Source: Corynebacterium breve (GTDB lineage: Bacteria; Actinomycetota; Actinomycetes; Mycobacteriales; Mycobacteriaceae). From it: DNA of 64,000 nt. The stretch covers positions 2,170,001 through 2,234,000 of the forward strand of contig NZ_CP126969.1 in NCBI RefSeq assembly GCF_030252165.1, in the 5' to 3' direction. The notes beneath the pieces were generated by a model. The model did no database searches. It saw nothing but the letters and a program-made list of their open reading frames with translations, and was not told where the DNA came from. The position numbers and the translations under genes were made by a program. Positions 55,329 to 63,861 of this stretch are shown one piece after another (the first letter of the stretch is position 1; each line of letters opens with the position of its first letter).

Positions 55329-57179
55329 ATGACCACCACTTCCGCTGACTTGACCACCGACGTGCTCGTCGTCGGTTCCGGTCCCGCCGGTTCTTCCGCA
55401 GCGCTGTTCCTGGCTACCTACGGCATTGAGTGCCTGGTGGTCAGCAAATACTCCAATACTGCCCACACCCCGCGGGCGCACATCACCAACCAGCGCACCG
55501 TGGAGATCATGCGGGACATAGGCATCGAGGACCAGATCAAGGCCGCCGAGGTGCCCCACCATATGATCGGCGAGACCGTCTTCTGCACCGCCATCAACGG
55601 CGAAGAATTCGGACGCGTCCACTCCTGGGGCACCGGACCGGACCGAGAGGGCGAGTACATCGCCGCCTCCCCGTCGCTGAACTGCGATCTGCCCCAGACC
55701 CACTTCGAGCCAATCTTGGTGCGCAATGCCATGGAACGTGGGGCCGTCTTCCGCTGGAAGACCGAGTACGTCTCCCACACCCAGGACGCCCAGGGCGTGT
55801 ACACCGTGGTGCGTGACCGGTTGACCGGGCAGACCTACACCGTGCACTCCAAGTACCTCATCGGCGCCGATGGTGGCCGTTCCCAGATTGCTGCCGATCT
55901 CGAGCTTCCCATGGACGGACAGATGGGAGTCGACGGGTCCATGAACATCCACTGCGACATGGATCTAACCGAGTACTGCCAGGACCGACAGTCCTCTCTG
56001 TACTGGGTCCTTCAACCCGGAGCCGCGGTCGGAGGCATCGGTCTCGGCTTGGTACGCATGGTGCGTCCATGGAACGAATGGCTGGTCACCTGGGGTTATG
56101 ACATCAACCAGCCCCCGCCGGAGATGGATGACGCCAAGGCCGCCGACATCGTGCGCAACCTGGTGGGCATCCCTGACCTAGAAATCAACATCCGGCACTG
56201 GTCACTATGGACGGTCAACGATACCTACGCCACCGAGAACATGAAGGGTCGGGTGCTGTGTGTCGGGGACGCCGTGCACCGCCACCCGCCGAGCAACGGC
56301 CTAGGGTCGAACACCTCTATCCAGGACTCCTACAACCTCGCCTGGAAGTTGGCCATGATTCTCAAAGGTCAGGCCGGTGAGGAGCTCATCAACTCTTACC
56401 AGGACGAGCGAGTGCCCGTGGCCAAGCAAATCGTTCGCAGGGCGAACAAGTCCATCTCTGAGTTCAGCCACGTCCTTGATGCACTGGGCATCGACCCGGC
56501 CGATGACGATGAGGCCATGCAGGCGGCCATGGACGTGCGCAAGCAACCCACCGAGGAGGGGGAACGACGACGACAGGCGCTGCACAAGGCGTTGAAGATC
56601 AAAGACTACGAATTCAATGCCTTGGGCGTGGAGATGGGCCAGCGCTACGAATCGAGTGCGGTGGTTTCCGACGGCACCCCGTGGCCGACCCAGGACACCG
56701 ACCCGGAACTGCACTACCAGCCAACCACCCACCCCGGGGCCCGACTGCCACACGCGTGGCTGAGCCCCAAGAACCCGTTCGCTCCGAAGGTCTCCACCTT
56801 GGATCTCGCCGGCGGTGGGCACTTCACCATCCTCACCGGCACCAACGGCCACGCCTGGGTCGAGGCAGCCGCGGAGCTCGCCGCCGAGCTGGGAATCGAC
56901 ATACCCGCTTACCGCATCGGCCCAGATCAGGACTACACCGACACCTACGGTGACTGGGCTCGCCTACGTGAGATCGCCGACGACGGCTGCCTGCTGGTCC
57001 GTCCCGACAACCACGTTGCCTACCGTGAGGCACGCCTGGTGGACGATCCCACCGCAGCGCTGCGCGACGCTCTAACAGCTGTGCTCCACCTCAAGGGCGA
57101 TGAAAAAACTGCTCAGCAGGCTAAAGGGGAGGAGAACCCGCACCCGAACCACCGCCAGCTGGAAACCGCTGGAGCATAG
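55329..57179 (+). CDS. FAD-dependent phenol/resorcinol hydroxylase (TfdB/PobA-like)
   Basis: Class A flavoprotein monooxygenase of 616 residues. FAD motifs in order: VLVVGSGPAGSSAALFLATY (GxGxxG), LIGADGGRSQIA (DG motif) and RVLCVGDAVHRHPPSNGLGS (GD motif), then a C-terminal thioredoxin-like domain (~480-590). It is closest in type to 2,4-dichlorophenol 6-monooxygenase and resorcinol hydroxylase. With the two genes upstream it would form the resorcinol-to-hydroxyquinol step. GAGGAG lies 10 bp upstream of the chosen ATG. Last gene of the operon. Confidence 0.88.
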   Translation: MTTTSADLTTDVLVVGSGPAGSSAALFLATYGIECLVVSKYSNTAHTPRAHITNQRTVEIMRDIGIEDQIKAAEVPHHMIGETVFCTAINGEEFGRVHSWGTGPDREGEYIAASPSLNCDLPQTHFEPILVRNAMERGAVFRWKTEYVSHTQDAQGVYTVVRDRLTGQTYTVHSKYLIGADGGRSQIAADLELPMDGQMGVDGSMNIHCDMDLTEYCQDRQSSLYWVLQPGAAVGGIGLGLVRMVRPWNEWLVTWGYDINQPPPEMDDAKAADIVRNLVGIPDLEINIRHWSLWTVNDTYATENMKGRVLCVGDAVHRHPPSNGLGSNTSIQDSYNLAWKLAMILKGQAGEELINSYQDERVPVAKQIVRRANKSISEFSHVLDALGIDPADDDEAMQAAMDVRKQPTEEGERRRQALHKALKIKDYEFNALGVEMGQRYESSAVVSDGTPWPTQDTDPELHYQPTTHPGARLPHAWLSPKNPFAPKVSTLDLAGGGHFTILTGTNGHAWVEAAAELAAELGIDIPAYRIGPDQDYTDTYGDWARLREIADDGCLLVRPDNHVAYREARLVDDPTAALRDALTAVLHLKGDEKTAQQAKGEENPHPNHRQLETAGA

Positions 57180-57358
57180 CAATCCCCGGCACCCCGCCTG
57201 ACATCGCGGCGCCCTCGTCTATCTCTTGCACAGACGGACGAGGACGCCACGATGCCGCCACTCTGGAATGTGTCCGTCCCCTTCGGCCTGGTCCACCGTG
57301 ATGGAACGGTTCCCTGGAAAATCCAGCGAGGAGGCCGGGCTCCTTTTCTTCATTTTTC

Positions 57359-57481
57359 GGTGCTGTTGCAAAGTTGGGGCAGTGGGAAGACCGGCGTGAA
57401 ATAATCAGGGCCATGGGTATCTTCTCGAGTCGTCATTTTCCTCGTGAGATCATTCTGTGGGCGGTGCGGTGGTACTGCCAC
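57359..57481 (+). mobile_element. IS6-family element remnant (left end and first codons)
   Basis: The 19-bp repeat GGTGCTGTTGCAAAGTTGG at 57359-57377 and then ATG at 57413 starting MGIFSSRHFPREIILWAVRW. This is the N-terminus of the same transposase type as at 48340-49055, in opposite orientation. It breaks off near 57481, where an IS3-type sequence begins. Right border of the catabolic island. Confidence 0.85.
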
Positions 57482-57865
57482 TGGAGGCTTTCGAGCACGC
57501 CTTATACAATGCCGGAGGCCTGCGGGCCGAAAGCTTCATTCCCCACAGTGACCGCGGATCACAATACGTCTCCGTCCGATACAGCGAGGCTCCGGTCGGC
57601 GCTGGGATCGACCCTTCGGTTGGCACTGTGGGCGACTCCTACGACAACGCTTTGGCTGAGACCGTTAACGGGTTGTACAAGACGGAGATGATCTACCCAC
57701 ACCGGCCGTGGGTATCCGGTCGGGGAAGTCGAACTGGCAACCCTACGGTGGGTTCGCTGGTGGAACAACCAGCGCCTTCACGAATCCTTGGGCTACATCA
57801 CCCCTCAGGAGAAGGAAGACATCTACTATCAACAATCAGACATCCACACAGTGGGTGCAAAGTAA
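57482..57865 (+). pseudogene. IS3-family transposase OrfB, C-terminal fragment
   Basis: Reads LEAFEHALYNAGGL, SFIPHSDRGSQYVSVRYSEA, VGTVGDSYDNALAETVNGLY and KTEMIYPHRPWVS. It then shifts frame by one base near 57715 and continues as ELATLRWVRWWNNQRLHESL, YITPQEKEDIYYQQ to a stop at 57865. It lacks the N-terminal half and is joined directly to the IS6 remnant, so it is an IS-into-IS or deletion product. Confidence 0.85.
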
Positions 57866-57913
57866 GCGGAACCAAACCCAGAACGCTTCGATCCAAATCC
57901 CGAATGCTAAATG

Positions 57914-57966
57914 CCGAACGCCCTGGACCGAGAAGACCTTGCCCGATTTTCATCCAGGGCGTTCGG
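57914..57966. terminator. Stem-loop, second copy of the CCGAACGCCCTGGA hairpin
   Basis: 14-bp perfect stem (CCGAACGCCCTGGA and complement), 25-nt loop. Same stem as the terminator at 21403-21457 with a different loop. Followed by GTTCTGG, with no strong T-run. Confidence 0.7.
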
Positions 57967-58019
57967 GTTCTGGAGTTCGGGATTTGTCCGCGAGCCGCCA
58001 AAAAGCTCCCCGAAAAACA

Positions 58020-58054
58020 AAAACACCGCCTTCGACAGATTAAGGCGGTGTTTT
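58020..58054. terminator. Strong bidirectional terminator
   Basis: Perfect 13-bp stem AAAACACCGCCTT / AAGGCGGTGTTTT with a 9-nt loop and A/T tracts on both sides. Confidence 0.85.
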
Positions 58055-58437
58055 CGCGACTCGCACTGGAGATGCTTTGAGCCTGCACTTCACTTCAAGG
58101 ATCACGCACAGTGAGAAACGTCCATGCGCTAACACGAGCATATAGGTTAGGGTTACCTAACACAAGCATTTTAGAAACATTTTTGTGCGCTAATTCGATA
58201 AAAGTCCCACAACCCACCCTCACCAGCTAAAACTCCCTGTGCTTGGTAGTGAATTATTCGCGATTCACAGATTTCTCTGCATTACATGTACCCGATGCAG
58301 GCGAGGATTAGGTAAAGAGAGGCAGACTCGAACTGCCTCATCCGCCATCGCCACTTCGGATGCCAAGTGTCCCTTTGAACTGTGGGATCCAGCGTCACAC
58401 ACGCAAAGATTTAGCTGGCTACCAACTTTTAACTAAA
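58055..58437. other. Intergenic region without recognised gene
   Basis: About 380 bp downstream of the DIP1984-like gene. On the minus strand there is a tRNA-like T-arm (GGCAG TTCGAGT CTGCC, around 58321-58337), but no complete tRNA can be folded. No protein-coding frame is supported. Confidence 0.4.
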
Positions 58438-58890
58438 CTACAGTAGCTGCGTCGACCAATTCACCTGCTGAATGAGAAGATCAAGTTCGCGGTAGCGCTT
58501 CGATGCTTCGTCAGCTCGGGAGCGCAAAGCCCGGATGTCCACGGTAGCCACGTACTTAACTTCACTCACTGTATATCGATCTTGGCGCGCAGCCGCTCGA
58601 TCGGCGAACTCCGTCAACAACCGACGCTTTGCCAACAAATGGTCTCGCTGCGCGAGTGCTTCGGTCATAGTCATCTCCCCGACCATTACTTGCGCGTTGG
58701 TTAAATTAATCCGACGCACGAGCTCTTCGATACGCGCTAGCAAACGCTCTGCCTCGTCGAGAAGCGCTTGCGGATTTTCGTCAGGCGCGTCGCCCTCTTG
58801 CACTCGTGCAACAGTTGCGAGACGGCCTTTCAGTTGACTTAGACGATTGTTTGCTTCCGCACGCTCCGCCAGCGCTTCCGAAATCAGCAT
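58438..58890 (-). CDS. DIP1984 family protein (septicolysin-like)
   Basis: Helical cytosolic protein of 150 residues: long coiled-coil segments (LISEALAERAEANNRLSQLK, LLDEAERLLARIEELVRRIN), the conserved NLTNAQVMVGEMTMTEALAQ and DIRALRSRADEASKRYRELD. It matches the DIP1984 family named after the C. diphtheriae protein. Molecular function unknown. Divergent from the MerR gene. Confidence 0.85.
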   Translation of the reverse strand: MLISEALAERAEANNRLSQLKGRLATVARVQEGDAPDENPQALLDEAERLLARIEELVRRINLTNAQVMVGEMTMTEALAQRDHLLAKRRLLTEFADRAAARQDRYTVSEVKYVATVDIRALRSRADEASKRYRELDLLIQQVNWSTQLL

Positions 58891-58949
58891 GACGCAATCC
58901 TATCTCACGCACTTGACCCTCGCACCGCGTCATGGTTCATGATTTAAGC

Positions 58950-59621
58950 ATGCGAATCTCTGATGTTGCCCGCGCTGCCGACTGCTCTGTACGCGCTATC
59001 CGCCACATGCACAACAGCGGCGCGGTCCCTGAACCCGCCCGGCTCTCCAACAGCTACCGCGATTACTCGCTCCATGATGTCGCGGCGGTCCTGCGCGCCC
59101 GAATCCTCGTCGATGCCGGGGTGCCTTTGTCCCGGCTAAACTCCCCCACCGCGTTGTCCGAAGCTATTTCGCTTATCGACGACCAACTCGCCCGACTAGA
59201 ACTGCAGCGCACAAAATTGATCGCACTGCAAGAGAACCCCGCCGGGACTCCTACCGATGTCCGTGAAGGGATCCTCGCCACATTTGGCGATTCCGACTAC
59301 GTCCACGGTGAATTAGCAAGCTTCGATGTAATGGCATTAACAGGTGTTGCGTCGCAGCAGACTTGGGATCAGCTGCGTTTGAACCTCGCTGATCCGGATT
59401 GCATCGCAGCAACGCGTGAGTTCATCGCAGTATGGGAGCAACTCGGCGACGCAACGCATTTGACGGATGAAGTCGCCACTCTACAGAGCCTCTTACCGAA
59501 CGGTTTACTGCGGGGGATCTTCGACACTCTAAGCGAAAGTGATTTGCCTCTCACTCTTAACGAGATTCCACTGCGCGGCGCCCAAGTTCAAGCATTCAAG
59601 GCCCTCACCGGCGATGTTTAA
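58950..59621 (+). CDS. MerR-family transcriptional regulator
   Basis: Regulator of 223 residues. The N-terminal MerR helix-turn-helix reads MRISDVARAADCSVRAIRHM, followed by the wing SNSYRDYSLHDVAAVLRARI and a coiled coil (LARLELQRTKLIALQ). The C-terminal half is an uncharacterised helical effector region without the Cys residues of metal sensors. The start at 58950 puts the domain at the N-terminus. It overlaps the next gene by 8 bp. Confidence 0.85.
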   Translation: MRISDVARAADCSVRAIRHMHNSGAVPEPARLSNSYRDYSLHDVAAVLRARILVDAGVPLSRLNSPTALSEAISLIDDQLARLELQRTKLIALQENPAGTPTDVREGILATFGDSDYVHGELASFDVMALTGVASQQTWDQLRLNLADPDCIAATREFIAVWEQLGDATHLTDEVATLQSLLPNGLLRGIFDTLSESDLPLTLNEIPLRGAQVQAFKALTGDV

Positions 59622-60207
59622 ACTTGTACGCCACCATCCGGCGATTCGCTTATTGCAATGGGAGCTTGGACTATGGACGGATCTCATCCGCTGGACACGG
59701 GGACAGCTACTCATCCCCGAGCATGCAACTCCGCTTCCTCACCAGCCAGGCAGAATCCAGTTCATGACTGCACTTACTGCAGCCGTCGTCCTCGAAGCGA
59801 TCGCTGTGGATTTCTTGATTAGCCAGCGGTTGATCCGCATTATCGCACTAGTGATCGCGGTGTACTCAGTCGTGATGATCTGGGCGCTCATCGCAGCCGA
59901 ACGGATCCGCCCTTCGTACGTCGGCGACCAACTTGTGCTCCGGCGCGGTCGCAAGATCTTCGCCAAAGTTCCGTCAGAGCTGATCAAGGCGGTAACCAAG
60001 GAGCGCACTTTTGCGGAGCAGGTCAACATTGACAACAACACCCTAACGTTAGGTGGCACGCACGGCACCGACACAACAATCACGTTGAACCGTCCGGTAG
60101 AAGCCCTGCGCGACACCTATCCTTGGCAGCGTCGTCGTACAACACCAGTGACCCGAATCCGGCTCTACACCGACGGCATCCTCGACGCGACAAACTTCCG
60201 AAACTGA
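59614..60207 (+). CDS. Membrane protein with DUF3093-like topology
   Basis: Protein of 197 residues. The N-terminus is cytosolic, then two transmembrane helices (residues ~50-70 FMTALTAAVVLEAIAVDFLI and ~77-95 LIRIIALVIAVYSVVMIWAL), followed by a hydrophilic C-terminal domain (YVGDQLVLRRGRKIFAKVPS onwards). Coupled to the MerR gene by overlap of start and stop. The resemblance to a known family is only topological; function unknown. Its 3' end overlaps the convergent LysR gene by 43 bp. Confidence 0.65.
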   Translation: MFKLVRHHPAIRLLQWELGLWTDLIRWTRGQLLIPEHATPLPHQPGRIQFMTALTAAVVLEAIAVDFLISQRLIRIIALVIAVYSVVMIWALIAAERIRPSYVGDQLVLRRGRKIFAKVPSELIKAVTKERTFAEQVNIDNNTLTLGGTHGTDTTITLNRPVEALRDTYPWQRRRTTPVTRIRLYTDGILDATNFRN

Positions 60208-61046
60208 TCCACGGGTGGCGCCGACGATGCTTCACGACGCCACACCAACCCCAATTCACGAAACGCCGGCGGGTCGATTGCGCGCAGCACAACCCCGGAC
60301 ACGGCTAGATAAGGATCATCCAGAGGCAGTAATGCCACCCCAAGGCCTGCAGATACCAGCCCCGCTACGGTGGTTAGCTCCATGGATTCAAAGACGAACT
60401 TGGGAGTAAAGCCCGCGGTGGCGACGAGATCGTCGAGAAGCGTGCGAGTACCGTAACCAGGCAGCATGCCGACCCACGGCTCGTCGGCAGCATCGGCCAA
60501 GCGAATCGGCTCAGCGCTGGCCAGGGGGTGCTCGGCGGAAAAAGCGACAGCCAGCCGCTGCGTCGCCAGTGGTAACCAACCCAACCGGTCGTCGTTAGGC
60601 CGAGGACCGATAAGCGCAAGGTCGGAGTGGTCGGCAAACACGCGCTCGGCCAGGTAGCGGCCGGGGCCCTGGTGCAGTACAAACTCGACGTGCGGATGCT
60701 CGGCGCGGTAGTCCCGCAGCAGGTCGGGGACCATCCAGGTGCCTAACGAGTGCATGAAATCAAGTCGCACTGTGCCTTGTTCGGGGTCCATGAGGCGTGC
60801 AACTTGGGTGCGCCCAGCGGCGAGTTCGGTGAGCACCGCTTCAGCGCGAGGGACGAAGGCCCTGCCTCGACCATTAAGTTCCATGCGCCCGCCCACCCGG
60901 TCAAACAACTCAGCACCAACATGTTTTTCTACTCGCTGCACTCGGCGCGACAGTGTGGGCTGTGGCACGTGGAGTCGCTCAGCAGCGGCGGTGAGGTGCC
61001 CCAGCTTCGCGACGAGCAGAAATCCTTCGAGGTCAACCGGTGTCAT
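60165..61046 (-). CDS. LysR-family transcriptional regulator
   Basis: Regulator of 293 residues. N-terminal helix-turn-helix LLVAKLGHLTAAAERLHVPQ with PTLSRRVQRVEKHVGAELFD, then the periplasmic-binding-like effector domain (VRLDFMHSLGTWMVPDLLRD onwards). It is divergently arranged with an MFS transporter 59 bp away, the common layout in which the regulator controls an exporter. The effector is unknown. Confidence 0.92.
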   Translation of the reverse strand: MTPVDLEGFLLVAKLGHLTAAAERLHVPQPTLSRRVQRVEKHVGAELFDRVGGRMELNGRGRAFVPRAEAVLTELAAGRTQVARLMDPEQGTVRLDFMHSLGTWMVPDLLRDYRAEHPHVEFVLHQGPGRYLAERVFADHSDLALIGPRPNDDRLGWLPLATQRLAVAFSAEHPLASAEPIRLADAADEPWVGMLPGYGTRTLLDDLVATAGFTPKFVFESMELTTVAGLVSAGLGVALLPLDDPYLAVSGVVLRAIDPPAFRELGLVWRREASSAPPVDQFRKFVASRMPSV

Positions 61047-61105
61047 GCACCAATTGAATCAGATCGCGCGAAACCGCGCATTTTACACATCACTAACGGT
61101 CAGCC

Positions 61106-62290
61106 ATGATGGACTCCATGCGCAAAGGATCAGTAGCCTACAAACGAGCGACAATCGCCATGTTGGCCGTTGGCCTTGCAATCTTCAACGCGCTCTACGC
61201 CACACAGGCGCTGCTGCCCACGCTTGTCGACGACCTAGGCATCTCACCTACCGAAGCCGCCATGACTGTATCGGCGACCACCGGAGCGTTAGCCATCTTC
61301 ATCGTGCCGTTTTCCATCCTGTCGGAGAAGTTTGGGCGTGGACGGGTACTGATCATCTCGGCATTGCTCGCGACAACACTCGGCCTTATGCTGCCTCTCG
61401 CCCAGGACGCCGGTCAGCTCATCGCCATGCGCGCCCTGCAAGGCGCGATGATCGCCGGCACCCCGGCGGTGGCGATGGCGTGGCTCTCCGAAGAAATTCA
61501 TTCCGATGATCTGCCCGGCGCGATGGGCCTGTATATCGCAGGCAACACCATCGGCGGGCTCACAGGCCGACTAATTCCCGCTGGCCTGCTCGAGCTCACC
61601 ACCTGGCGCTGGTCCCTTGTCATCAGTGGCTCTGTGGCTCTCGGCTTTGCCATCATCATGGCACTATTGCTTCCCCGCCAGCGCAACTTCACCCCGAAGA
61701 ACATCAGCCTCTCCGGCGAACTCAGGGCAATGGCAGGACACCTTTCCAACCCTCGCCTGCTGGCACTTTTCACCACAGCGTTCCTAGGGATGGGCGTGTT
61801 CGTCTCTTTGTATAACTTCTTTGGATTCCGCATGGTGGACCACTTCGGACTCACCCCATCCATGATCGGATTGGTGTTCATCATGTACCTTTCCGGCACA
61901 TGGTCGTCTGCCCAAGCCGGCAACTTCATCCGCGCCTTTGGGCGAGGTCGAGTCGTGTTGGGTGGCGCCGCGCTCATGCTGCTGGGTGTCGTGGCGTGCA
62001 TGTCAGGAAACCTGATCATCACCTTGATCGGCCTTTTCATTTTCACCGCCAGTTTCTTCGCCATGCACTCCACCGCATCCGGCTGGGTGGGGCAAGTGGT
62101 GAAAAAGCACCGCGCCGAAGCATCCAGCATGTATCTGCTGTTTTACTACGTCGGTTCTTCCGTTATTGGTGCGGCAACCGGTAGCGCATTCGAGCATCTC
62201 TCCTGGACCGGCTTCATCGGAGTCCTCGCAGCGATGGTCGCTGTTTTGATCGCCGTAGCCGCAGCACTGGCGCTGAGCACACGACGCTAG
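61106..62290 (+). CDS. Major facilitator superfamily exporter
   Basis: Membrane transporter of 394 residues with twelve predicted helices. It has the MFS loop motif variant EKFGRGRVLIIS between helices 2 and 3, and PAVAMAWLSEEI. Closest in type to the YnfM/inner-membrane-transport and CynX-like group of drug or amino-acid exporters. Start among ATGs at 61106, 61109 and 61118 is uncertain. The 3' end overlaps the convergent nuclease gene by 4 bp. Presumably controlled by the divergent LysR protein. Confidence 0.9.
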   Translation: MMDSMRKGSVAYKRATIAMLAVGLAIFNALYATQALLPTLVDDLGISPTEAAMTVSATTGALAIFIVPFSILSEKFGRGRVLIISALLATTLGLMLPLAQDAGQLIAMRALQGAMIAGTPAVAMAWLSEEIHSDDLPGAMGLYIAGNTIGGLTGRLIPAGLLELTTWRWSLVISGSVALGFAIIMALLLPRQRNFTPKNISLSGELRAMAGHLSNPRLLALFTTAFLGMGVFVSLYNFFGFRMVDHFGLTPSMIGLVFIMYLSGTWSSAQAGNFIRAFGRGRVVLGGAALMLLGVVACMSGNLIITLIGLFIFTASFFAMHSTASGWVGQVVKKHRAEASSMYLLFYYVGSSVIGAATGSAFEHLSWTGFIGVLAAMVAVLIAVAAALALSTRR

Positions 62291-63783
62291 ATCCGTGGCA
62301 CTCCCGGGGCGTTCGCATCCAAGAACTCGCGCACGGCCCTGGTTGCACGGCAATCGTCTTCGTTGTAGCGCAGCAGCATCTCCCGCGCAGCTAGGTCGCC
62401 GAGGCGGCCGGCTCGTCGTAAAGCAATCGATGCTTCGCCGTCTATGTCGTCCTCCCAGTCGTAACCTGCGACCGGAGCCACTACTTTGAGCCCCAAACCG
62501 TCCGGTCCGACGAACTGTTTGCGCACGTAGGCAAAGATGTCGATCCACTCATCGGAGGCGATAAACGCTTTGATCTCGGCCTCAGAGACCACGCCGAAGC
62601 GTCTTGCCGACGACAACAACCAGTGGTTCTCCCCACCCGCTGCATAGCAGTACGCCGCGAAGGTTTGGCCCGCGTCATAAGCAGCTTGTCGACGATCCAT
62701 CAGCCAGGTCCAAAACTCGGCGAAATTCTGGGCCTCGACCTCTCCGCCGACCTCATCCCAGAGGACAAAAGCGCGATACTCGATGCCGTCGTAAGCGCCC
62801 CACAAATAGGCGCCTTGATCGAGGTAGGCCTCCATGTCGATATCAATTTCTACGTCTGCTCGCGGGGCACTGGTCGTTTCGACTCGGGAGAGCACTGGCA
62901 CCCCATCGCGCCACGCGCGAGCGACAGCAGAAGGTTCACCAATGCCGGCAGCGATGGCCCCCTGGACTGTGTGAATACCTTTGTCACGGAAGACGCGGGC
63001 GCGTTCGCCGGGAAAGACAAGAGAGATTTCGTCAACAGCGCGCAGCTCCGGCTCGCACAACGTCCAGAATCGGCACGTCGCGCACTGCTTCAAACGGCGT
63101 GGCTCCGTCGGAGTGGGTTGCACTAGGGCCTCGCGCACCGCTTCGACATATGGGGCAACTGCCGCAAGATACGCACGTTCGCGCTCCTGACCGATCACGG
63201 CGGCCTCGGGGCACCCCAAGCCCATCTGATCAAGCAACAGGTGGGCCAGCGCGGCTCGGTAACCGTCAATGGTGTGGTGGCGCTGTTGCGCCCGGGCCTC
63301 CAGCGCCTGCCCCAGGCCGAGGCGGTGGGTGGCGATGTAGCGCATCGTTGATGTGGCACTCGGCCGCGCAACTCGGTGATTGGAGATCATCACGGGCAGG
63401 TAGGTCCCGTCCTCCTGGCGCACAAGTACATCAATCTCGCTTGTCACGTAAGCACCGTCGACCCAGCCGGAAAGTTGCGCACCCGTAATCACATGGTCTT
63501 GGTCGAACAAGGCCTCCAAGGTAGCTAGTTCGGTGTCCGGCCCGGTGAGGTCTGTTCGTCGAAAAGCGCGGCGCCTGCCGTCACCGATGGCGGGGCGCTG
63601 CGGCAGGAGCGACATGACTTTCTCGCGGGCAGCCTGCACACGGGAAATCCGCGCTACGCCTTCGCTGGTGGGACCTACTTCGGGATGCTCAACGCGTTGG
63701 CGCAGGCGGTAGCGGCAGCCTACTAGGTCGGCTGCTTTGACCGCATACAAGGCGCTGGTAGCAGAATTTTTGCGAGGTTCCAC
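62287..63783 (-). CDS. TM0106-family RecB-like nuclease
   Basis: Protein of about 498 residues. The N-terminal RecB/Cas4-like domain has one Cys in LVGCRYRLRQ and a distal CATCRFWTLC group; four such Cys in this arrangement usually bind a 4Fe-4S cluster. The nuclease centre EIDVLVRQEDGTYLPVMISN lacks the usual Glu-x-Lys (it reads MISNH), so activity may be altered. The C-terminal half ends LLRYNEDDCRATRAVREFLD, an RNase H-like (YprB) signature. GTG at 63783 is used since AGGATTAGG precedes it; TTG at 63807 is the alternative. Confidence 0.82.
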   Translation of the reverse strand: MEPRKNSATSALYAVKAADLVGCRYRLRQRVEHPEVGPTSEGVARISRVQAAREKVMSLLPQRPAIGDGRRRAFRRTDLTGPDTELATLEALFDQDHVITGAQLSGWVDGAYVTSEIDVLVRQEDGTYLPVMISNHRVARPSATSTMRYIATHRLGLGQALEARAQQRHHTIDGYRAALAHLLLDQMGLGCPEAAVIGQERERAYLAAVAPYVEAVREALVQPTPTEPRRLKQCATCRFWTLCEPELRAVDEISLVFPGERARVFRDKGIHTVQGAIAAGIGEPSAVARAWRDGVPVLSRVETTSAPRADVEIDIDMEAYLDQGAYLWGAYDGIEYRAFVLWDEVGGEVEAQNFAEFWTWLMDRRQAAYDAGQTFAAYCYAAGGENHWLLSSARRFGVVSEAEIKAFIASDEWIDIFAYVRKQFVGPDGLGLKVVAPVAGYDWEDDIDGEASIALRRAGRLGDLAAREMLLRYNEDDCRATRAVREFLDANAPGVPRI

Positions 63784-63861
63784 GTCGGGGCCTAATCCTA
63801 ATCGCAATTCATCGGTAAGGTTGAATCAGTAAACCGGTAATGAACATGAGGAGACGAAACG

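Noticed and set aside
58314..58376. tRNA-like fold on the minus strand: T-arm GGCAG-TTCGAGT-CTGCC, flanking AAAGGGA/TCTCTTT acceptor-like pairing and an inner CACTT/AAGTG hairpin
   Set aside because: Only 63 nt between the acceptor ends, no D-arm and no proper 7-nt anticodon loop. At most a decayed tRNA or chance; a covariance-model scan would decide.
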